A stretch of 64,000 nucleotides of DNA, from contig NZ_SOCE01000001.1 in the NCBI RefSeq assembly GCF_004365175.1, forward strand, positions 5,339,403 through 5,403,402, written 5' to 3'. This document shows positions 17,919-26,601 of the stretch, piece by piece. Both the position numbers and the translations under genes were made by a program. Under the pieces are notes generated by a model. It was not told the origin of the DNA and ran no database searches. It saw nothing but the letters and a program-made list of their open reading frames with translations. Every line of letters starts with the position of its first letter. The stretch's first letter is position 1. Origin of the DNA: Kribbella voronezhensis. Lineage in GTDB: Bacteria; Actinomycetota; Actinomycetes; Propionibacteriales; Kribbellaceae.

Positions 17919-18565
17919 GCGAGCCGATCAAGTTGCTGGTGGTCGACGATCACCCGGTCGTGCGCGACGGGCTGAGTGGGATGTTCGAGCGCGATCCCGG
18001 GTTCGAGGTGCTGGGGGAGGCGGCGGACGGGGCCGAGGCGGTCGAGTTGGCGCTGGCCCTGCATCCCGAGGTGATTCTGATGGACCTGCGGATGCCGGGG
18101 ATGGACGGGCTGGCCGCGATCAAGGAGTTGGCCGCGCGAGGCGTGACAGCCAGGGTCCTGGTGCTGACGACGTACGACACGGACAGTTATGTGGTCCCGG
18201 CGATCGAGGCGGGTGCCACCGGGTACCTGCTGAAGGACGCTCCACGCGCCGAGCTGTTGCGCGCCGTACGGGCTGCTGCCGAGGGGCAGTCGGTGCTGTC
18301 GCCGTCGGTGGCGACGCGGTTGATGACCCGCGTGAGGACGCCGGAAACAGGCCCGCTCAGCCAGCGCGAGCTCGAAGTACTCGAACTCGTCGCTGCCGGG
18401 AACACCAACCGTGAGATCGCCGCCAAGCTGTTCATCAGCGAGGCGACGGTCAAGAGCCACCTGCTCAACATCTACGCGAAACTCGGCGTGAGCGACCGGG
18501 CCGCGGCCGTCGCCGAGGCGTTCAACCGGCGGCTTCTGACGCCCGGAGGCGCTGACGCGGAGTAG
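17915..18565 (+). CDS. NarL family response regulator
   Basis: The 216-aa partner of the preceding kinase has an N-terminal receiver domain (LLVVDDHPVVRDGLSGMF, phospho-Asp in VILMDLRMPGMDG, Lys in GYLLKDAPRAE) and a C-terminal LuxR/NarL helix-turn-helix (LSQRELEVLELVAAGNTNRE, then FISEATVKSHLLNIYAKLGV). The ATG shares bases with the kinase stop, so the two are translationally coupled. Targets are unknown; autoregulation or control of the small membrane protein is possible. Confidence 0.95.
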   Translation: MSEPIKLLVVDDHPVVRDGLSGMFERDPGFEVLGEAADGAEAVELALALHPEVILMDLRMPGMDGLAAIKELAARGVTARVLVLTTYDTDSYVVPAIEAGATGYLLKDAPRAELLRAVRAAAEGQSVLSPSVATRLMTRVRTPETGPLSQRELEVLELVAAGNTNREIAAKLFISEATVKSHLLNIYAKLGVSDRAAAVAEAFNRRLLTPGGADAE

Positions 18566-18609
18566 CCGTGAGATGTGCCACGCCCGTCGGGTGACTCGGC
18601 CAGGGCCCG

Positions 18610-18615
18610 TACGAT
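18610..18615 (+). promoter_or_regulatory. -10 box of ispH
   Basis: TACGAT followed by 7 nt and GTG at 18623. The box contains the competing ATG (18614), which therefore cannot be in the transcript; this decides the start. Confidence 0.5.
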
Positions 18616-18622
18616 GGGGGTC

Positions 18623-19645
18623 GTGACTGCCCAATCTGAGACCACTGGTACGCCGACCGCGTTGAAGACGAAGCGGGTGCTGCTTGCGGCGCCGCGGGGG
18701 TACTGCGCGGGCGTGGACCGGGCCGTGGTGGCGGTCGAGAAGGCGCTCGATCTGTACGGGCCGCCGGTGTACGTGCGCAAGGAGATCGTGCACAACAAGC
18801 ACGTCGTACAGACCCTGCAGGCGCGCGGCGCGATCTTCGTGGACGAGACCGACGAGGTGCCCGAGGGGCAGACGGTGATCTTCTCCGCCCACGGTGTCGC
18901 CCCGGTGGTCCACGAAGAGGCGGCCGCGCGGCAGCTCAAGACGATCGACGCGACCTGCCCGCTGGTCACCAAGGTGCACCACGAGGCGAAGCGGTTCGCC
19001 GCGGTCGACTACGACATCCTGCTGATCGGTCACGAGGGTCACGAAGAGGTGATCGGGACCAGCGGCGAGGCGCCGGAGCACATCCACCTCGTCGACGGGC
19101 CGGGCGACGTACCGAACGTCGTCGTCCGGGATCCGGAGAAGGTCGTCTGGCTGTCCCAGACCACGCTGTCGGTGGACGAGACGATGGAGACCGTACGCCG
19201 GTTGCGCGAGCGGTTCCCGAAGTTGCAGGACCCGCCGAGCGACGACATCTGCTACGCCACCCAGAACCGTCAGGCGGCGGTGAAGAAGCTCGCCCCCGAG
19301 GCGGACCTGATGATCGTGGTCGGCTCCCGCAACTCGTCGAACTCGGTCCGCCTGGTCGAGGTCGCCGTCGAGCACGGCGCCAAGGCCGGCTACCTGGTCG
19401 ACTACGCGGCCGAGATCGACGAGGCCTGGCTCGAAGGGGTCGACTCGGTCGGTGTCACCAGTGGCGCGAGCGTGCCGGAGCTCCTGGTCCGCGACGTGCT
19501 CAGCTGGCTGGCCGAGCGCGGGTACGCCGACGTCCAGGAGGTCACCACCGCGGAGGAGAGCCTGGTCTTCTCCCTCCCCCGCGAACTCCGCACCGACCTC
19601 AAGGCCGCGGGCATGGCCACGACAGGAACGTCGGACCACGCCTGA
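18623..19645 (+). CDS. ispH: 4-hydroxy-3-methylbut-2-enyl diphosphate reductase
   Basis: IspH (LytB) catalyses the last step of the MEP isoprenoid pathway, making IPP and DMAPP, with a [4Fe-4S] cluster in the cytoplasm. The three ligand cysteines are seen in [24 protein letters not shown] and [11 protein letters not shown]. The substrate-binding residues [21 protein letters not shown] and [15 protein letters not shown] are intact. With GTG at 18623 the length is 340 aa, normal for the family; an ATG three codons earlier lies in the -10 box. It is followed after 18 bases by a convergent gene. Confidence 0.97.
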   Translation: MTAQSETTGTPTALKTKRVLLAAPRGYCAGVDRAVVAVEKALDLYGPPVYVRKEIVHNKHVVQTLQARGAIFVDETDEVPEGQTVIFSAHGVAPVVHEEAAARQLKTIDATCPLVTKVHHEAKRFAAVDYDILLIGHEGHEEVIGTSGEAPEHIHLVDGPGDVPNVVVRDPEKVVWLSQTTLSVDETMETVRRLRERFPKLQDPPSDDICYATQNRQAAVKKLAPEADLMIVVGSRNSSNSVRLVEVAVEHGAKAGYLVDYAAEIDEAWLEGVDSVGVTSGASVPELLVRDVLSWLAERGYADVQEVTTAEESLVFSLPRELRTDLKAAGMATTGTSDHA

Positions 19646-19663
19646 GGAGTACTACGGCTTCTA

Positions 19664-20479
19664 CTACGGCTTCGGCGAAGCCGGGTCGAAGACGGTGATG
19701 TCCCACGCCCGGGCGAACTTCACCGGCCCCGAAGGCGTGCAGTAGGTGACCCGGTAAGCGAACTGGTAGCTGCCGGCTTTGGCGTACTTGTGCGTCATCG
19801 GCCGGACCCCCTGGCCGGTGACCTTCTTCATCGTCTCGGGCTGATCCGGCTGCGGGCAGAACATCCCTCCGTACTTGTCCTCCACGACATGCGTGCCGTC
19901 GCCCCACCAGTACTCGGAGTACAGCAGGTTGTCGTGAAACTTGCTGCTGGTGACACTGCCGCCCTCCTCGAAGACCGGTGCCAGCACACTGCCGCTGGCA
20001 TTGATGTTGATTTGCCCGGTCAGACCGTTGGTCGAGGTCGTGAAGGTGAAGATCAGCTTGTACGGGCCGGGCGGGGCGGCGATGCCGGTCTTGGCCGGGG
20101 ACGACGGCTGCGTGGCCGGCGACGACGGGTCGCCGGAGGGCGTGTCTGCAGAGTTCTGGACCGGCGGCAACGTGTTGACCGAGCCGCCGATCGTCGTCCT
20201 GGTGATCGGGCTGCTCGGCTTGATCGTCGGCGGCCCGGTGACGATCGGCGTCGGGCCCGGGGTGTTGGTGGCCGGGGCGGGCGCGGAGTTGAGGCTGGTC
20301 AGGTTGCCCGCGGCGATCGCGGCGGCCACGACGGCGGCGGTGGCGAGGACGCCGGCGGTTGCCCTGCGGCGGCGCTTGACCACCCGGACGCGTTCGAAGA
20401 CGGTCTCACTCGGTACGCCGGTAGGCGGCGGTGCATCCGCCACCAGTTGCTCGAACTTGTGCTTGAGCTCGTCGGTCAT
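19664..20479 (-). CDS. Membrane-anchored PKD-like protein next to sigma factor
   Basis: This 271-aa protein has a cytoplasmic N-terminus of about 40 residues (MTDELKHKFEQLVADAPPPT, then a basic VKRRRR stop), one membrane helix (residues 42-60), a Pro/Thr/Ser-rich wall-spanning linker (65-135) and an extracytoplasmic PKD-like beta domain (HKYAKAGSYQFAYRVTYCTP). It follows the sigma factor gene by three bases. That order and topology suggest it is the sigma factor's regulator or sensor, though it lacks the zinc anti-sigma motif HxxxCxxC. The two cysteines near the C-terminus could form a disulfide. Confidence 0.7.
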   Translation of the reverse strand: MTDELKHKFEQLVADAPPPTGVPSETVFERVRVVKRRRRATAGVLATAAVVAAAIAAGNLTSLNSAPAPATNTPGPTPIVTGPPTIKPSSPITRTTIGGSVNTLPPVQNSADTPSGDPSSPATQPSSPAKTGIAAPPGPYKLIFTFTTSTNGLTGQININASGSVLAPVFEEGGSVTSSKFHDNLLYSEYWWGDGTHVVEDKYGGMFCPQPDQPETMKKVTGQGVRPMTHKYAKAGSYQFAYRVTYCTPSGPVKFARAWDITVFDPASPKP

Positions 20480-20482
20480 GGC

Positions 20483-21010
20483 TCAGCCCTCCTTTCGGGT
20501 GGACGCGGTCGACGGCAGGTCCGTCAGCAGGTGATGCTCCCGCAGCCGGGCCAGGCCGCGGGAGATGTGGCTCTTGACCGTGCTGCTGGAGCAGCCCATG
20601 ATCTGCGCGACCTCCGCATCGGGCAGATCTTCGAAGTACCGCAGGACCAGCGCGGCCCGGGTCCGTTTCGGCAGCTCGGCCAGCGCCCGGAGCAGTTGGT
20701 CGCGGTCGTCGACCACGCCGTACTGCGAGGGAGCCGCCGGCGGCTCAGGCAGCACCTCGGTGGGCGCCTCACCCTTCCACTTGCGCCGCCACCACTGGAT
20801 GTTGGTGTTCACCATCACCGTGCGCGTGTAGCTCTCGAGGGCTGCGGGGCTGCGCAGGGATTTGCGCTTGAACCACACCTTGGTGAGCGACGTCTGGACC
20901 AGGTCCTCGGCGAGATGCCATTCACCGGTGAGCAGATAGCCGAACCGCCGCAAAGCGGTGAACCTTCCGTCGACGAAGCTCGCAAACTCCTTGTCCAGCC
21001 CTGGATCCAT
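20483..21010 (-). CDS. SigE-family ECF RNA polymerase sigma factor
   Basis: A 175-aa extracytoplasmic-function sigma factor. Region 2 spans about residues 15-75 (LRRFGYLLTGEWHLAEDLVQ, TVMVNTNIQWWRRKWKGE) and region 4 about 105-160 (ALAELPKRTRAALVLRYFED, SSSTVKSHISRGLARLRE). The Trp-rich NIQWWRRKW block is typical of the actinobacterial SigE-50 group (TIGR02983-like). ATG at 21010 puts the start just before the sigma-2 domain; a GTG at 21046 would add 12 residues. Its partner membrane protein is encoded directly downstream. Confidence 0.9.
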   Translation of the reverse strand: MDPGLDKEFASFVDGRFTALRRFGYLLTGEWHLAEDLVQTSLTKVWFKRKSLRSPAALESYTRTVMVNTNIQWWRRKWKGEAPTEVLPEPPAAPSQYGVVDDRDQLLRALAELPKRTRAALVLRYFEDLPDAEVAQIMGCSSSTVKSHISRGLARLREHHLLTDLPSTASTRKEG

Positions 21011-21095
21011 TTGTCGTCCTGCCCCCAGTAGTCCTGCCGCGGTCACCTACTCCGATGAGCCGGTCCACCCGAAAGGTTGAGTCGCGGCCGGAGAT

Positions 21096-22211
21096 TCATG
21101 GTGCCAGGCTCTTGCCCAGGTAACCGCGAGCGATCATGGTGACCCACTGGTAGACGGCGTCCTCGGCCGGGGCGAGCGGACCCGGCCGGAAGTGTGGGGA
21201 CTCGGCGCCGCGCTGGACGGACTCGCAGGCGGCCCAGTCCTCGCGATTGGTGACGTCCCAGAACTCGACGGCGTACGACGGATCGGTCACCTCCGCCGGG
21301 AAGTACCAGGAGCACTCGATCCCGGTCAGCCCGGGTGCGCGCGGCTCCAGCCGGTGCGTCATCACGTAGTCGGGGTGCAGCGAGATGAGCAGGTTCGGGA
21401 AGAGGCCCAGGTAGTTGACCGTCCGTGGATCCACACCTGGCAGCGGGATCCCGAGCGATCGCCCGTCGAGCGACATCGTCTCGACCCCTGGCCTGAGGTC
21501 CATCAGCCCGCCGACCCAGGCGCCGGGGAGGTTCCAGTTGTCGCCGGAGTTCGGTGGCGAGACCTTGCACAGTTCGGGGTGGATCAACGGGCAGTGGTAG
21601 CACTCGTGGTAGTTCTCCACGATCGTCTTCCAGTTGGAGGCCACCTCGTAGCTGTGCCGAGCCTTCAAGGTCAGCTGTTCCGGCCGGTACGGCGCGACCA
21701 GGCTGGTGATTCCGCCGAGGTGCTCCGCGAACGCCGGCGCCGTACCGAGGGCGTTGACGAAGTACCAGCCTTGCCACACCTCACTCGGAAGCTCCACCAG
21801 GTTGTACGGCGTGGGGTCGAACGACTCGCCCATCCGCGGTGCCGCCTTGACCGCGCCACCCAGCTCGTACGACCAGCCGTGGTACGGGCAGACGACCGCC
21901 TGGTGACGACCGGATTCGCCTTGCTGCAGGAGTTCGTGGCCGCGATGGCGGCAGGTGTTCGCAAAGGCGCGCGGGCGGTCGCCGAAGGTGAGAAGCACCT
22001 GCACGTCGCCGACGACGGTCGCGCGATGCGTCGTACCGGCGGCCAGTTCGTCGACGCGACCTAGACAGGTCCAGTGCGCGGCGAAGAAGTTTCGCCGCTC
22101 CCAGGCCAGTACCGCGGGGTCCGTGTAGGCCGCCTGAGGGAGCATGACGGACTCGCCGTGAGGGCGGAGTGTTGCCGCCAGCGCGACGGGATCGACCGGT
22201 GCGTTCGCCAT
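21096..22211 (-). CDS. Rieske non-haem iron oxygenase, alpha subunit
   Basis: This 371-aa terminal oxygenase has a Rieske [2Fe-2S] centre with Cys87-x-His89 (TCRHRGHE) and Cys108-x2-His111 (CPYHGWSYELGG). Its mononuclear iron site is NYHECYHCPLIHPEL, with His206, His211 and a later Asp in NREDWA. The ENYHECYHCP block resembles Rieske N-demethylases and monooxygenases for quaternary amines as well as ring-hydroxylating dioxygenases, so the substrate is open. The ATG at 22211 is seven bases after the stop of the SRPBCC gene. No reductase gene is adjacent, so electrons must come from elsewhere. Confidence 0.85.
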   Translation of the reverse strand: MANAPVDPVALAATLRPHGESVMLPQAAYTDPAVLAWERRNFFAAHWTCLGRVDELAAGTTHRATVVGDVQVLLTFGDRPRAFANTCRHRGHELLQQGESGRHQAVVCPYHGWSYELGGAVKAAPRMGESFDPTPYNLVELPSEVWQGWYFVNALGTAPAFAEHLGGITSLVAPYRPEQLTLKARHSYEVASNWKTIVENYHECYHCPLIHPELCKVSPPNSGDNWNLPGAWVGGLMDLRPGVETMSLDGRSLGIPLPGVDPRTVNYLGLFPNLLISLHPDYVMTHRLEPRAPGLTGIECSWYFPAEVTDPSYAVEFWDVTNREDWAACESVQRGAESPHFRPGPLAPAEDAVYQWVTMIARGYLGKSLAP

Positions 22212-22218
22212 TCGCCCA

Positions 22219-22611
22219 CTATCGGCTGTGCCTGACGTAGAAGTCGAGGACGTGATCCCAGGCGTCCCAGTCAGTGTGGGTGAGTTCCACCTCGGTGCCT
22301 GCGGCAACGGGGCGGAACCTGGCCGTGACCCGGCCGGCTCGTTTCGGGTCGCTGCCCGGGTGCCAGGTGAAGCTCACCGACAGGGGTGGATCCCAGTCGG
22401 ACACGGTGCCCCAGTAGCCGACTGGACCCTGTACGCCGTACTCGACGATCCGGCCGCCGACCGCGCCCTCGAACCGTACGTCGGTTGCTTCGTGCTTGCC
22501 GACCGAGTGGGTCGAGAGCGGCCACCAGGTCGCCATGCCGGTGGTGAACAGCTCGAAGGCTTGCTCCGGTGGCAGAGGCACCACCACGGTCGTCACTCGC
22601 CCATCGTCCAC
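22219..22611 (-). CDS. SRPBCC (AHSA1-like) domain protein
   Basis: A 130-aa START/Bet v1-fold protein with the AHSA1 pattern: an N-terminal PLPPEQAFELFTTGMATWWP, central GGRIVEYGVQGPVGYWGTV, and C-terminal FRPVAAGTEVELTHTDWDAW. These proteins bind hydrophobic ligands; no substrate is known. It lies immediately upstream of the Rieske oxygenase gene and is probably co-transcribed, so it might handle the same ligand. Confidence 0.82.
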   Translation of the reverse strand: MDDGRVTTVVVPLPPEQAFELFTTGMATWWPLSTHSVGKHEATDVRFEGAVGGRIVEYGVQGPVGYWGTVSDWDPPLSVSFTWHPGSDPKRAGRVTARFRPVAAGTEVELTHTDWDAWDHVLDFYVRHSR

Positions 22612-22636
22612 CCTCGTGCGAGCGCGGACGTGGAGA

Positions 22637-22676
22637 ACCCCGGGTCCCGGCCGGGCAGCGGGCGGGGACCCGGGGT
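22637..22676. terminator. Hairpin after the GH64 gene
   Basis: A perfect 12-bp stem (ACCCCGGGTCCC at 22637-22648 with 22665-22676) closes a 16-nt loop, 35 bases downstream of the GH64 stop. It separates that gene from the SRPBCC-Rieske operon. Confidence 0.7.
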
Positions 22677-22710
22677 GGCGCGCGGTGCCCAGGGCACCGG
22701 TGATGGTGCG

Positions 22711-23901
22711 TCAGTTGAACGGGTCGAGGGTGATGTACGCCGTTTGCGGGTTGCCGTCGTGGACGAGGGCCTCGTGGTTGCCGACGTCGTCGAAGGCGAA
22801 CCCGTAAGCCTTGCCGTCGGCCATCTGGGCGTGGATCTTGCGGGAGTAGTGGTTGGTGACGTTGTCGAGGTAGAAGCCGGAGTCGTTCGCGTCGGGCTGG
22901 TTGGGGTTGGTCAGCAAGGTCGACCGGTTGTAGCCCGCGCACAGGGTGCGCGAGATCGGGCCGCGGACGAGATCGTTCGGCGCGTCGAGCAGGCCCGCGC
23001 AGCCGAAGATGCTGGCCGAGTTGGGCTTCTGGAACGAGGTGACGATCTGGCCGGCGCTGTTGGTGAAGTTCATGACGTTGCCCGACACGCGGCCGAAGTA
23101 CTTGGTGTTCGGCTGGTCGCCGAACGGGGTGACGGTCAGCGTCTGCGAGCTGTACTTCGACCAGACCCGGTTGACGTAGTCGTCCATCACGGTGGAGGGC
23201 AACGCGCCGGTCTCCACGCCGTACGTCGGCGCGAGCGCGCGCAGTACTCGTCCGTCGGGTGCTGTCTGGATCAGGTTCGCCCAGCCGCCGGGCTGGCCGC
23301 GGAGGGCGTTGAAGAAGTTGTTGTACCCGCCGGGCTTCAGGTGACCCGTGCTGAGGGTGTTCCCGTTGCCCTGGAGGACGCCGACGGCGTACGGCACCGA
23401 GAACATGTCCACCTGGGTGCTGTTGATCCACAGGCCGGAGTCGTTCAGCGTGTACTCGGTCCAGCTGAAGAGGATGTTGCGGTTCGGGTCGCTCGGGTTC
23501 TGGACCGCGGGCTGCACCAGGCCGCCGGTGGTCAGCTTGAAGACGAGCTTCTGGCCGTAGGAGAAGTAGACCCGGCCGGAGAACTTCGGCATCTGGATCG
23601 TGATCGACCCGCCGTTGCCGGGGCCGGCGATCGAGGCGTCCGGCGCCGGGGTCGGCGGATTGCCGCCGGCCGGCCAGGCGTGGAAGGTACCGCCCGCGTC
23701 GGCCCAGCCCTGCTGGCCGGTCGTCAGGTTGGTGCCCAGGTTGTAGATGTAGACAGGATCACCGCGGCCGGAGCTGTTGGTGATCTTGAGCGGAATGGTC
23801 GGCGGCACGGCCTCGGCCGGGCCCGCCACGGTCGCGATGAGCCCGGCGGCGACGGTGGCCGCGGCGGCGAGGGCCGCCGTCAGCTTGCGATGGATACGCA
23901 C
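22711..23901 (-). CDS. Secreted GH64 beta-1,3-glucanase
   Basis: The 396-aa protein has a cleavable signal peptide (about residues 1-31: basic MRIHRK, hydrophobic core, then GPAEA) and a single thaumatin-like GH64 domain. Visible blocks include PLKITNSSGRGDPVYIYNLG, the KFSGRVYFSYGQKLVF strand, SWTEYTLNDSGLWINSTQVD with catalytic acidic residues, and FDDVGNHEALVHDGNPQ at the C-terminus. GH64 enzymes (laminaripentaose producers) cut fungal and algal beta-1,3-glucan. There is no added carbohydrate-binding module. A perfect TGAGAGC-GCTCTCA palindrome 180 bases upstream suggests LacI-type repression by a sugar signal. Confidence 0.92.
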   Translation of the reverse strand: MRIHRKLTAALAAAATVAAGLIATVAGPAEAVPPTIPLKITNSSGRGDPVYIYNLGTNLTTGQQGWADAGGTFHAWPAGGNPPTPAPDASIAGPGNGGSITIQMPKFSGRVYFSYGQKLVFKLTTGGLVQPAVQNPSDPNRNILFSWTEYTLNDSGLWINSTQVDMFSVPYAVGVLQGNGNTLSTGHLKPGGYNNFFNALRGQPGGWANLIQTAPDGRVLRALAPTYGVETGALPSTVMDDYVNRVWSKYSSQTLTVTPFGDQPNTKYFGRVSGNVMNFTNSAGQIVTSFQKPNSASIFGCAGLLDAPNDLVRGPISRTLCAGYNRSTLLTNPNQPDANDSGFYLDNVTNHYSRKIHAQMADGKAYGFAFDDVGNHEALVHDGNPQTAYITLDPFN

Positions 23902-24080
23902 AACTCCTCCTCAGGTTTGTCCCATGCGAGAGGAAGGCGGAGCACCGGCAAGCTCGCCGAACGACTGCGCTACCAGGCCGCAGCAGCTCCACGGGCAGAC
24001 GGTCCGAACACTGCGTGGACCGCCCGGATCACCCGGTGCCCACTGCTCAGCCGGTGAGGGACGGTGGAACCACCGGTGAG

Positions 24081-24094
24081 TGAGAGCGCTCTCA
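24081..24094. promoter_or_regulatory. TGAGAGCGCTCTCA palindrome (LacI-type operator)
   Basis: A perfect 14-bp palindrome between the GH64 gene and rmuC. Its form is close to the CebR-type operator (TGGGAGCGCTCCCA) that controls cellulose and beta-glucoside genes in actinomycetes. It lies 180 bp upstream of the GH64 start on that gene's strand. Confidence 0.6.
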
Positions 24095-24184
24095 TCCTTG
24101 GGCGGGCGTGCTGGGGTTGTCAATGCCGCGCCGGTGGCGGATTCCCGACGCCTGACATACCAACCAGTCGACAGGAGGTCGTGC

Positions 24185-25453
24185 TCAGCCGGTTTGGTCG
24201 AAGCCGGGGAGGGGGATGGAGTCGCCGGTTCGGGGACTTCCTGGGTCGAGGGTCGGGGCGGGACGGGGGGTGCGGTCGATCAGTGGGCCCTGGACCCAGC
24301 GGCGGGTCTGGTCCTCGGCCTCGGCTTCTTCCAGCGCGAGCAACTCGGGCGCGGTGAGCGGCCGGACCGAAGCCTCGATCGCCTCCATCGCCACCAGCTC
24401 CGCCTCGGTGACGTGCAGATCGCGGAGTTTGCGGGCGGTGGTGAAGACGCGGCTCTCGAACGAGCCGACCGTGCGGTTGTACGCATCCACGGCCGAGGTC
24501 AGCGACCGGCCGACCCGGCCGAGATGGTCGCCCATCGTGCTGAGCCGCTCGTACAGCTCGCGGCCCAGCTCGAACACCTGCTGGGCAGACTCTGTCAGGG
24601 CGGACTGGTTCCACGCGTAGGCGGCCGCGCGCAAGGTCGCGATCAGAGTCGTCGGCGTCGCCAGGATCACGCGGCGCTCGGCGGCGTACTCCAGCAGGGA
24701 CGGCTCGACGTCCAGCGCGGCGGACAGGAAAGACTCGCCGGGCACGAAGAGGATGACGAACTCGGGCGTCGAGGGCAGCCTCGACCAGTACGCCTTGGCC
24801 GACAGTTGGTCGACGTGGGTCCGCAGGTGCCGCGCGTGCGCCCGCAGCCGCTCCTCGCGGAAGTCGGCGTCCTCGCTCTCCGCGGCCTCCAGGAACGCGG
24901 CGAGCGGAACCTTGGAGTCGACGACAAGATTCTTGCCCTCGGCAAGCCTGACGACCATGTCCGGGCGGAGCAGTCCGTCGTCGGTCACCGTCGACGTCTG
25001 CTCGGTGAAGTCGCAGTGTGCGACCATGCCGGCCAACTCGACGGTCCGCTTCAGATGCAGCTCGCCCCAGCGTCCTCGCACCTGCGGTTTCCGCAGCGCT
25101 GTCGACAGTGACGCAGTCTCGCGGCGCAGCGCCTCGCCGCTCATCCGTACTTCGTTCACCTGCTGGTGGAGCTGGCTCTGCCAGGCCGCCCGGCCCTTCT
25201 CCAATTGGTTCAACTGCGCGTGCAGGCGGTCCAGTGACTCCTTCACGACGGCCTGTCCGGACATCTGCTGGCCGACCGAATGCCGCTCCTGGGTCAGCTC
25301 GACGACCCGGTCCTCGGCGGCGTCGCGCTCGGCGGTGATCCGGGCGAGCTCGGCGCCGTCGCGGCCACGGGACCAGAGCACCCCGAACACCGCGCCGAGC
25401 AGCAGCCCGACCACGAGGAAGAGGAGCACCATGAGCAACGTCGTACCGGTCAT
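24185..25453 (-). CDS. rmuC: DNA recombination protein RmuC
   Basis: RmuC, 422 aa, limits inversions at short inverted repeats and has a PD-(D/E)XK-like nuclease domain. The N-terminus has one membrane helix (residues 4-25) and a coiled coil (30-110). The conserved core follows: RGRWGELHLKRTVELAGM, LVVDSKVPLAAFLEA, EFVILFVPGESFLSAAL and VILATPTTLIATLRAAAYAW. The ATG at 25453 is seven bases from a CACTGT -10 box that belongs to a RecA-independent DNA-damage-type promoter (CTGTCGGCG, 8-nt spacer). DNA-damage induction would fit its role. Confidence 0.93.
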   Translation of the reverse strand: MTGTTLLMVLLFLVVGLLLGAVFGVLWSRGRDGAELARITAERDAAEDRVVELTQERHSVGQQMSGQAVVKESLDRLHAQLNQLEKGRAAWQSQLHQQVNEVRMSGEALRRETASLSTALRKPQVRGRWGELHLKRTVELAGMVAHCDFTEQTSTVTDDGLLRPDMVVRLAEGKNLVVDSKVPLAAFLEAAESEDADFREERLRAHARHLRTHVDQLSAKAYWSRLPSTPEFVILFVPGESFLSAALDVEPSLLEYAAERRVILATPTTLIATLRAAAYAWNQSALTESAQQVFELGRELYERLSTMGDHLGRVGRSLTSAVDAYNRTVGSFESRVFTTARKLRDLHVTEAELVAMEAIEASVRPLTAPELLALEEAEAEDQTRRWVQGPLIDRTPRPAPTLDPGSPRTGDSIPLPGFDQTG

Positions 25454-25460
25454 GTCACAG

Positions 25461-25486
25461 ACAGTGGCAGACGCCGCCGACAGTTT
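25461..25486 (-). promoter_or_regulatory. RecA-independent DNA-damage (PafBC-type) promoter of rmuC
   Basis: On the minus strand CTGTCGGCG, an 8-nt spacer (GCGTCTGC) and CACTGT lead to the rmuC ATG after 7 nt. This fits the tTGTCRgtg-N8-TAnnnT consensus described for mycobacterial RecA-independent damage promoters, apart from C for T at two places. Confidence 0.65.
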
Positions 25487-25508
25487 CCGTGAGCAACAGT
25501 CGGCGGCG
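25472..25508. terminator. Hairpin after polysaccharide deacetylase gene
   Basis: A 10-bp perfect stem (25472-25481 with 25499-25508; CGCCGCCGAC/GTCGGCGGCG) lies 56 bases downstream of the deacetylase stop. It overlaps the rmuC promoter element, so read-through and rmuC initiation may interact. Confidence 0.5.
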
Positions 25509-25563
25509 CCTGCTTTTCCGGATCAGCAGCCCAGGTTCTCCGATCCCAGGGTGCTCCGCCCGG

Positions 25564-26355
25564 TCAGCAGTCCATCGCGGCGAACGAGTAGCCCTGTGCC
25601 TTCAGCGTCTGCAGGGCCCTGTCGAGCGCGGCAACGGTCTGGCTGCGGTCGCCGCCACCGTCGTGCATCAAGACGATGTTGCGCCGGTGGGCGTTGTGCA
25701 GGATGTTGCTGACGATCGCGTTGACACCCGGCCGCGCCCAGTCCCGCGGGTCGATGTCCCAGAGCACCTGGGTCATCCCGGCGGCCTTGATGTCCGCCCG
25801 CACCTTCGGGTTCGACGCGCCGTACGGCGGCCGGAAGCACTTCGACTGCGGTCCGTCGAAGATCTCGTGGTGTCGCCTGGCCGCGCTGATCGCGGTCAGC
25901 TGCGGGTGCGTGATCGAGTGACTGCCGATGGTGTTGCCTGCGGCAAGTACTTGCTCGCGCAGGCCCGGGTGGGCGGCCTGCATGGCACCGAGTTCGAAGA
26001 AGGTCGCGTGCGCGTTGTACTTCTGCAGCACCGCAAGGATCTTCGGCGTCCAGTACGGATCCGGGCCGTCGTCGAAGCTGAAGAACAACACCTTCTTGTT
26101 GCCGGCGGCGGCGGCCGCTGTCGGGTCCGCGGCAGGGCTGCCGGCGTTGTTGTCCGGCGTCTTGCTCGGGGTGTTCGTCGGTTCGTCGGTCGGTTCGTTC
26201 GTGGGGGTGGTGGTGGGCGTCACACTCGAGGTGGTGCTGGTGGCCGACGTCGGCTTCGGCGGATTCTCGTGGACCAGCGCCATCGCGATCAGTGAACCGA
26301 CGACCAGGGCGGCCGCTGCGGCGGTGGCGAAGACGGCAGCAAGCTTTCTGGACAT
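25564..26355 (-). CDS. Membrane-anchored polysaccharide deacetylase (CE4)
   Basis: This 263-aa protein has an N-terminal membrane anchor or signal (residues 7-28), a Thr/Pro-rich wall linker (33-80) and a NodB/CE4 deacetylase domain. All main motifs are present: SFDDGPDPYW (catalytic base and metal Asp), SHSITHPQL (two metal His), RPPYGASNPKVR, and VLWDIDPRDW; the final IVLMHDGGG holds the last catalytic His. It probably removes acetyl groups from peptidoglycan or a cell-surface glycan outside the membrane. It is transcribed alone, upstream of rmuC but with a hairpin between. Confidence 0.9.
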   Translation of the reverse strand: MSRKLAAVFATAAAAALVVGSLIAMALVHENPPKPTSATSTTSSVTPTTTPTNEPTDEPTNTPSKTPDNNAGSPAADPTAAAAAGNKKVLFFSFDDGPDPYWTPKILAVLQKYNAHATFFELGAMQAAHPGLREQVLAAGNTIGSHSITHPQLTAISAARRHHEIFDGPQSKCFRPPYGASNPKVRADIKAAGMTQVLWDIDPRDWARPGVNAIVSNILHNAHRRNIVLMHDGGGDRSQTVAALDRALQTLKAQGYSFAAMDC

Positions 26356-26587
26356 GACGATGCTCCTTGTGGATCAGGCGGATGTTCCCCAGTGCTCCCC
26401 CTCAGGAGCTGTCATAGGAGGAGACGCCCGGGGTCCTGATCTGGTTGGCATCTCGATGTTGCGAGCAGATCTCGGCGGTCGCCGGGACCGCAGTACGGAG
26501 GTTTCGCGTACTGCGGGCGGCAGGCGGCGGGTGGTTCGCAGTACGGGCCTGTGGTCGGCGGATTGGGGTGCGGCGGTGTGGGCCGCG

Positions 26588-26593
26588 TAGTCT
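26588..26593 (+). promoter_or_regulatory. -10 box of ychF
   Basis: TAGTCT followed by 8 nt and GTG at 26602. No Shine-Dalgarno site precedes this GTG, which is the homology-supported start. Confidence 0.5.
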
Positions 26594-26601
26594 TGTCGCC
26601 C

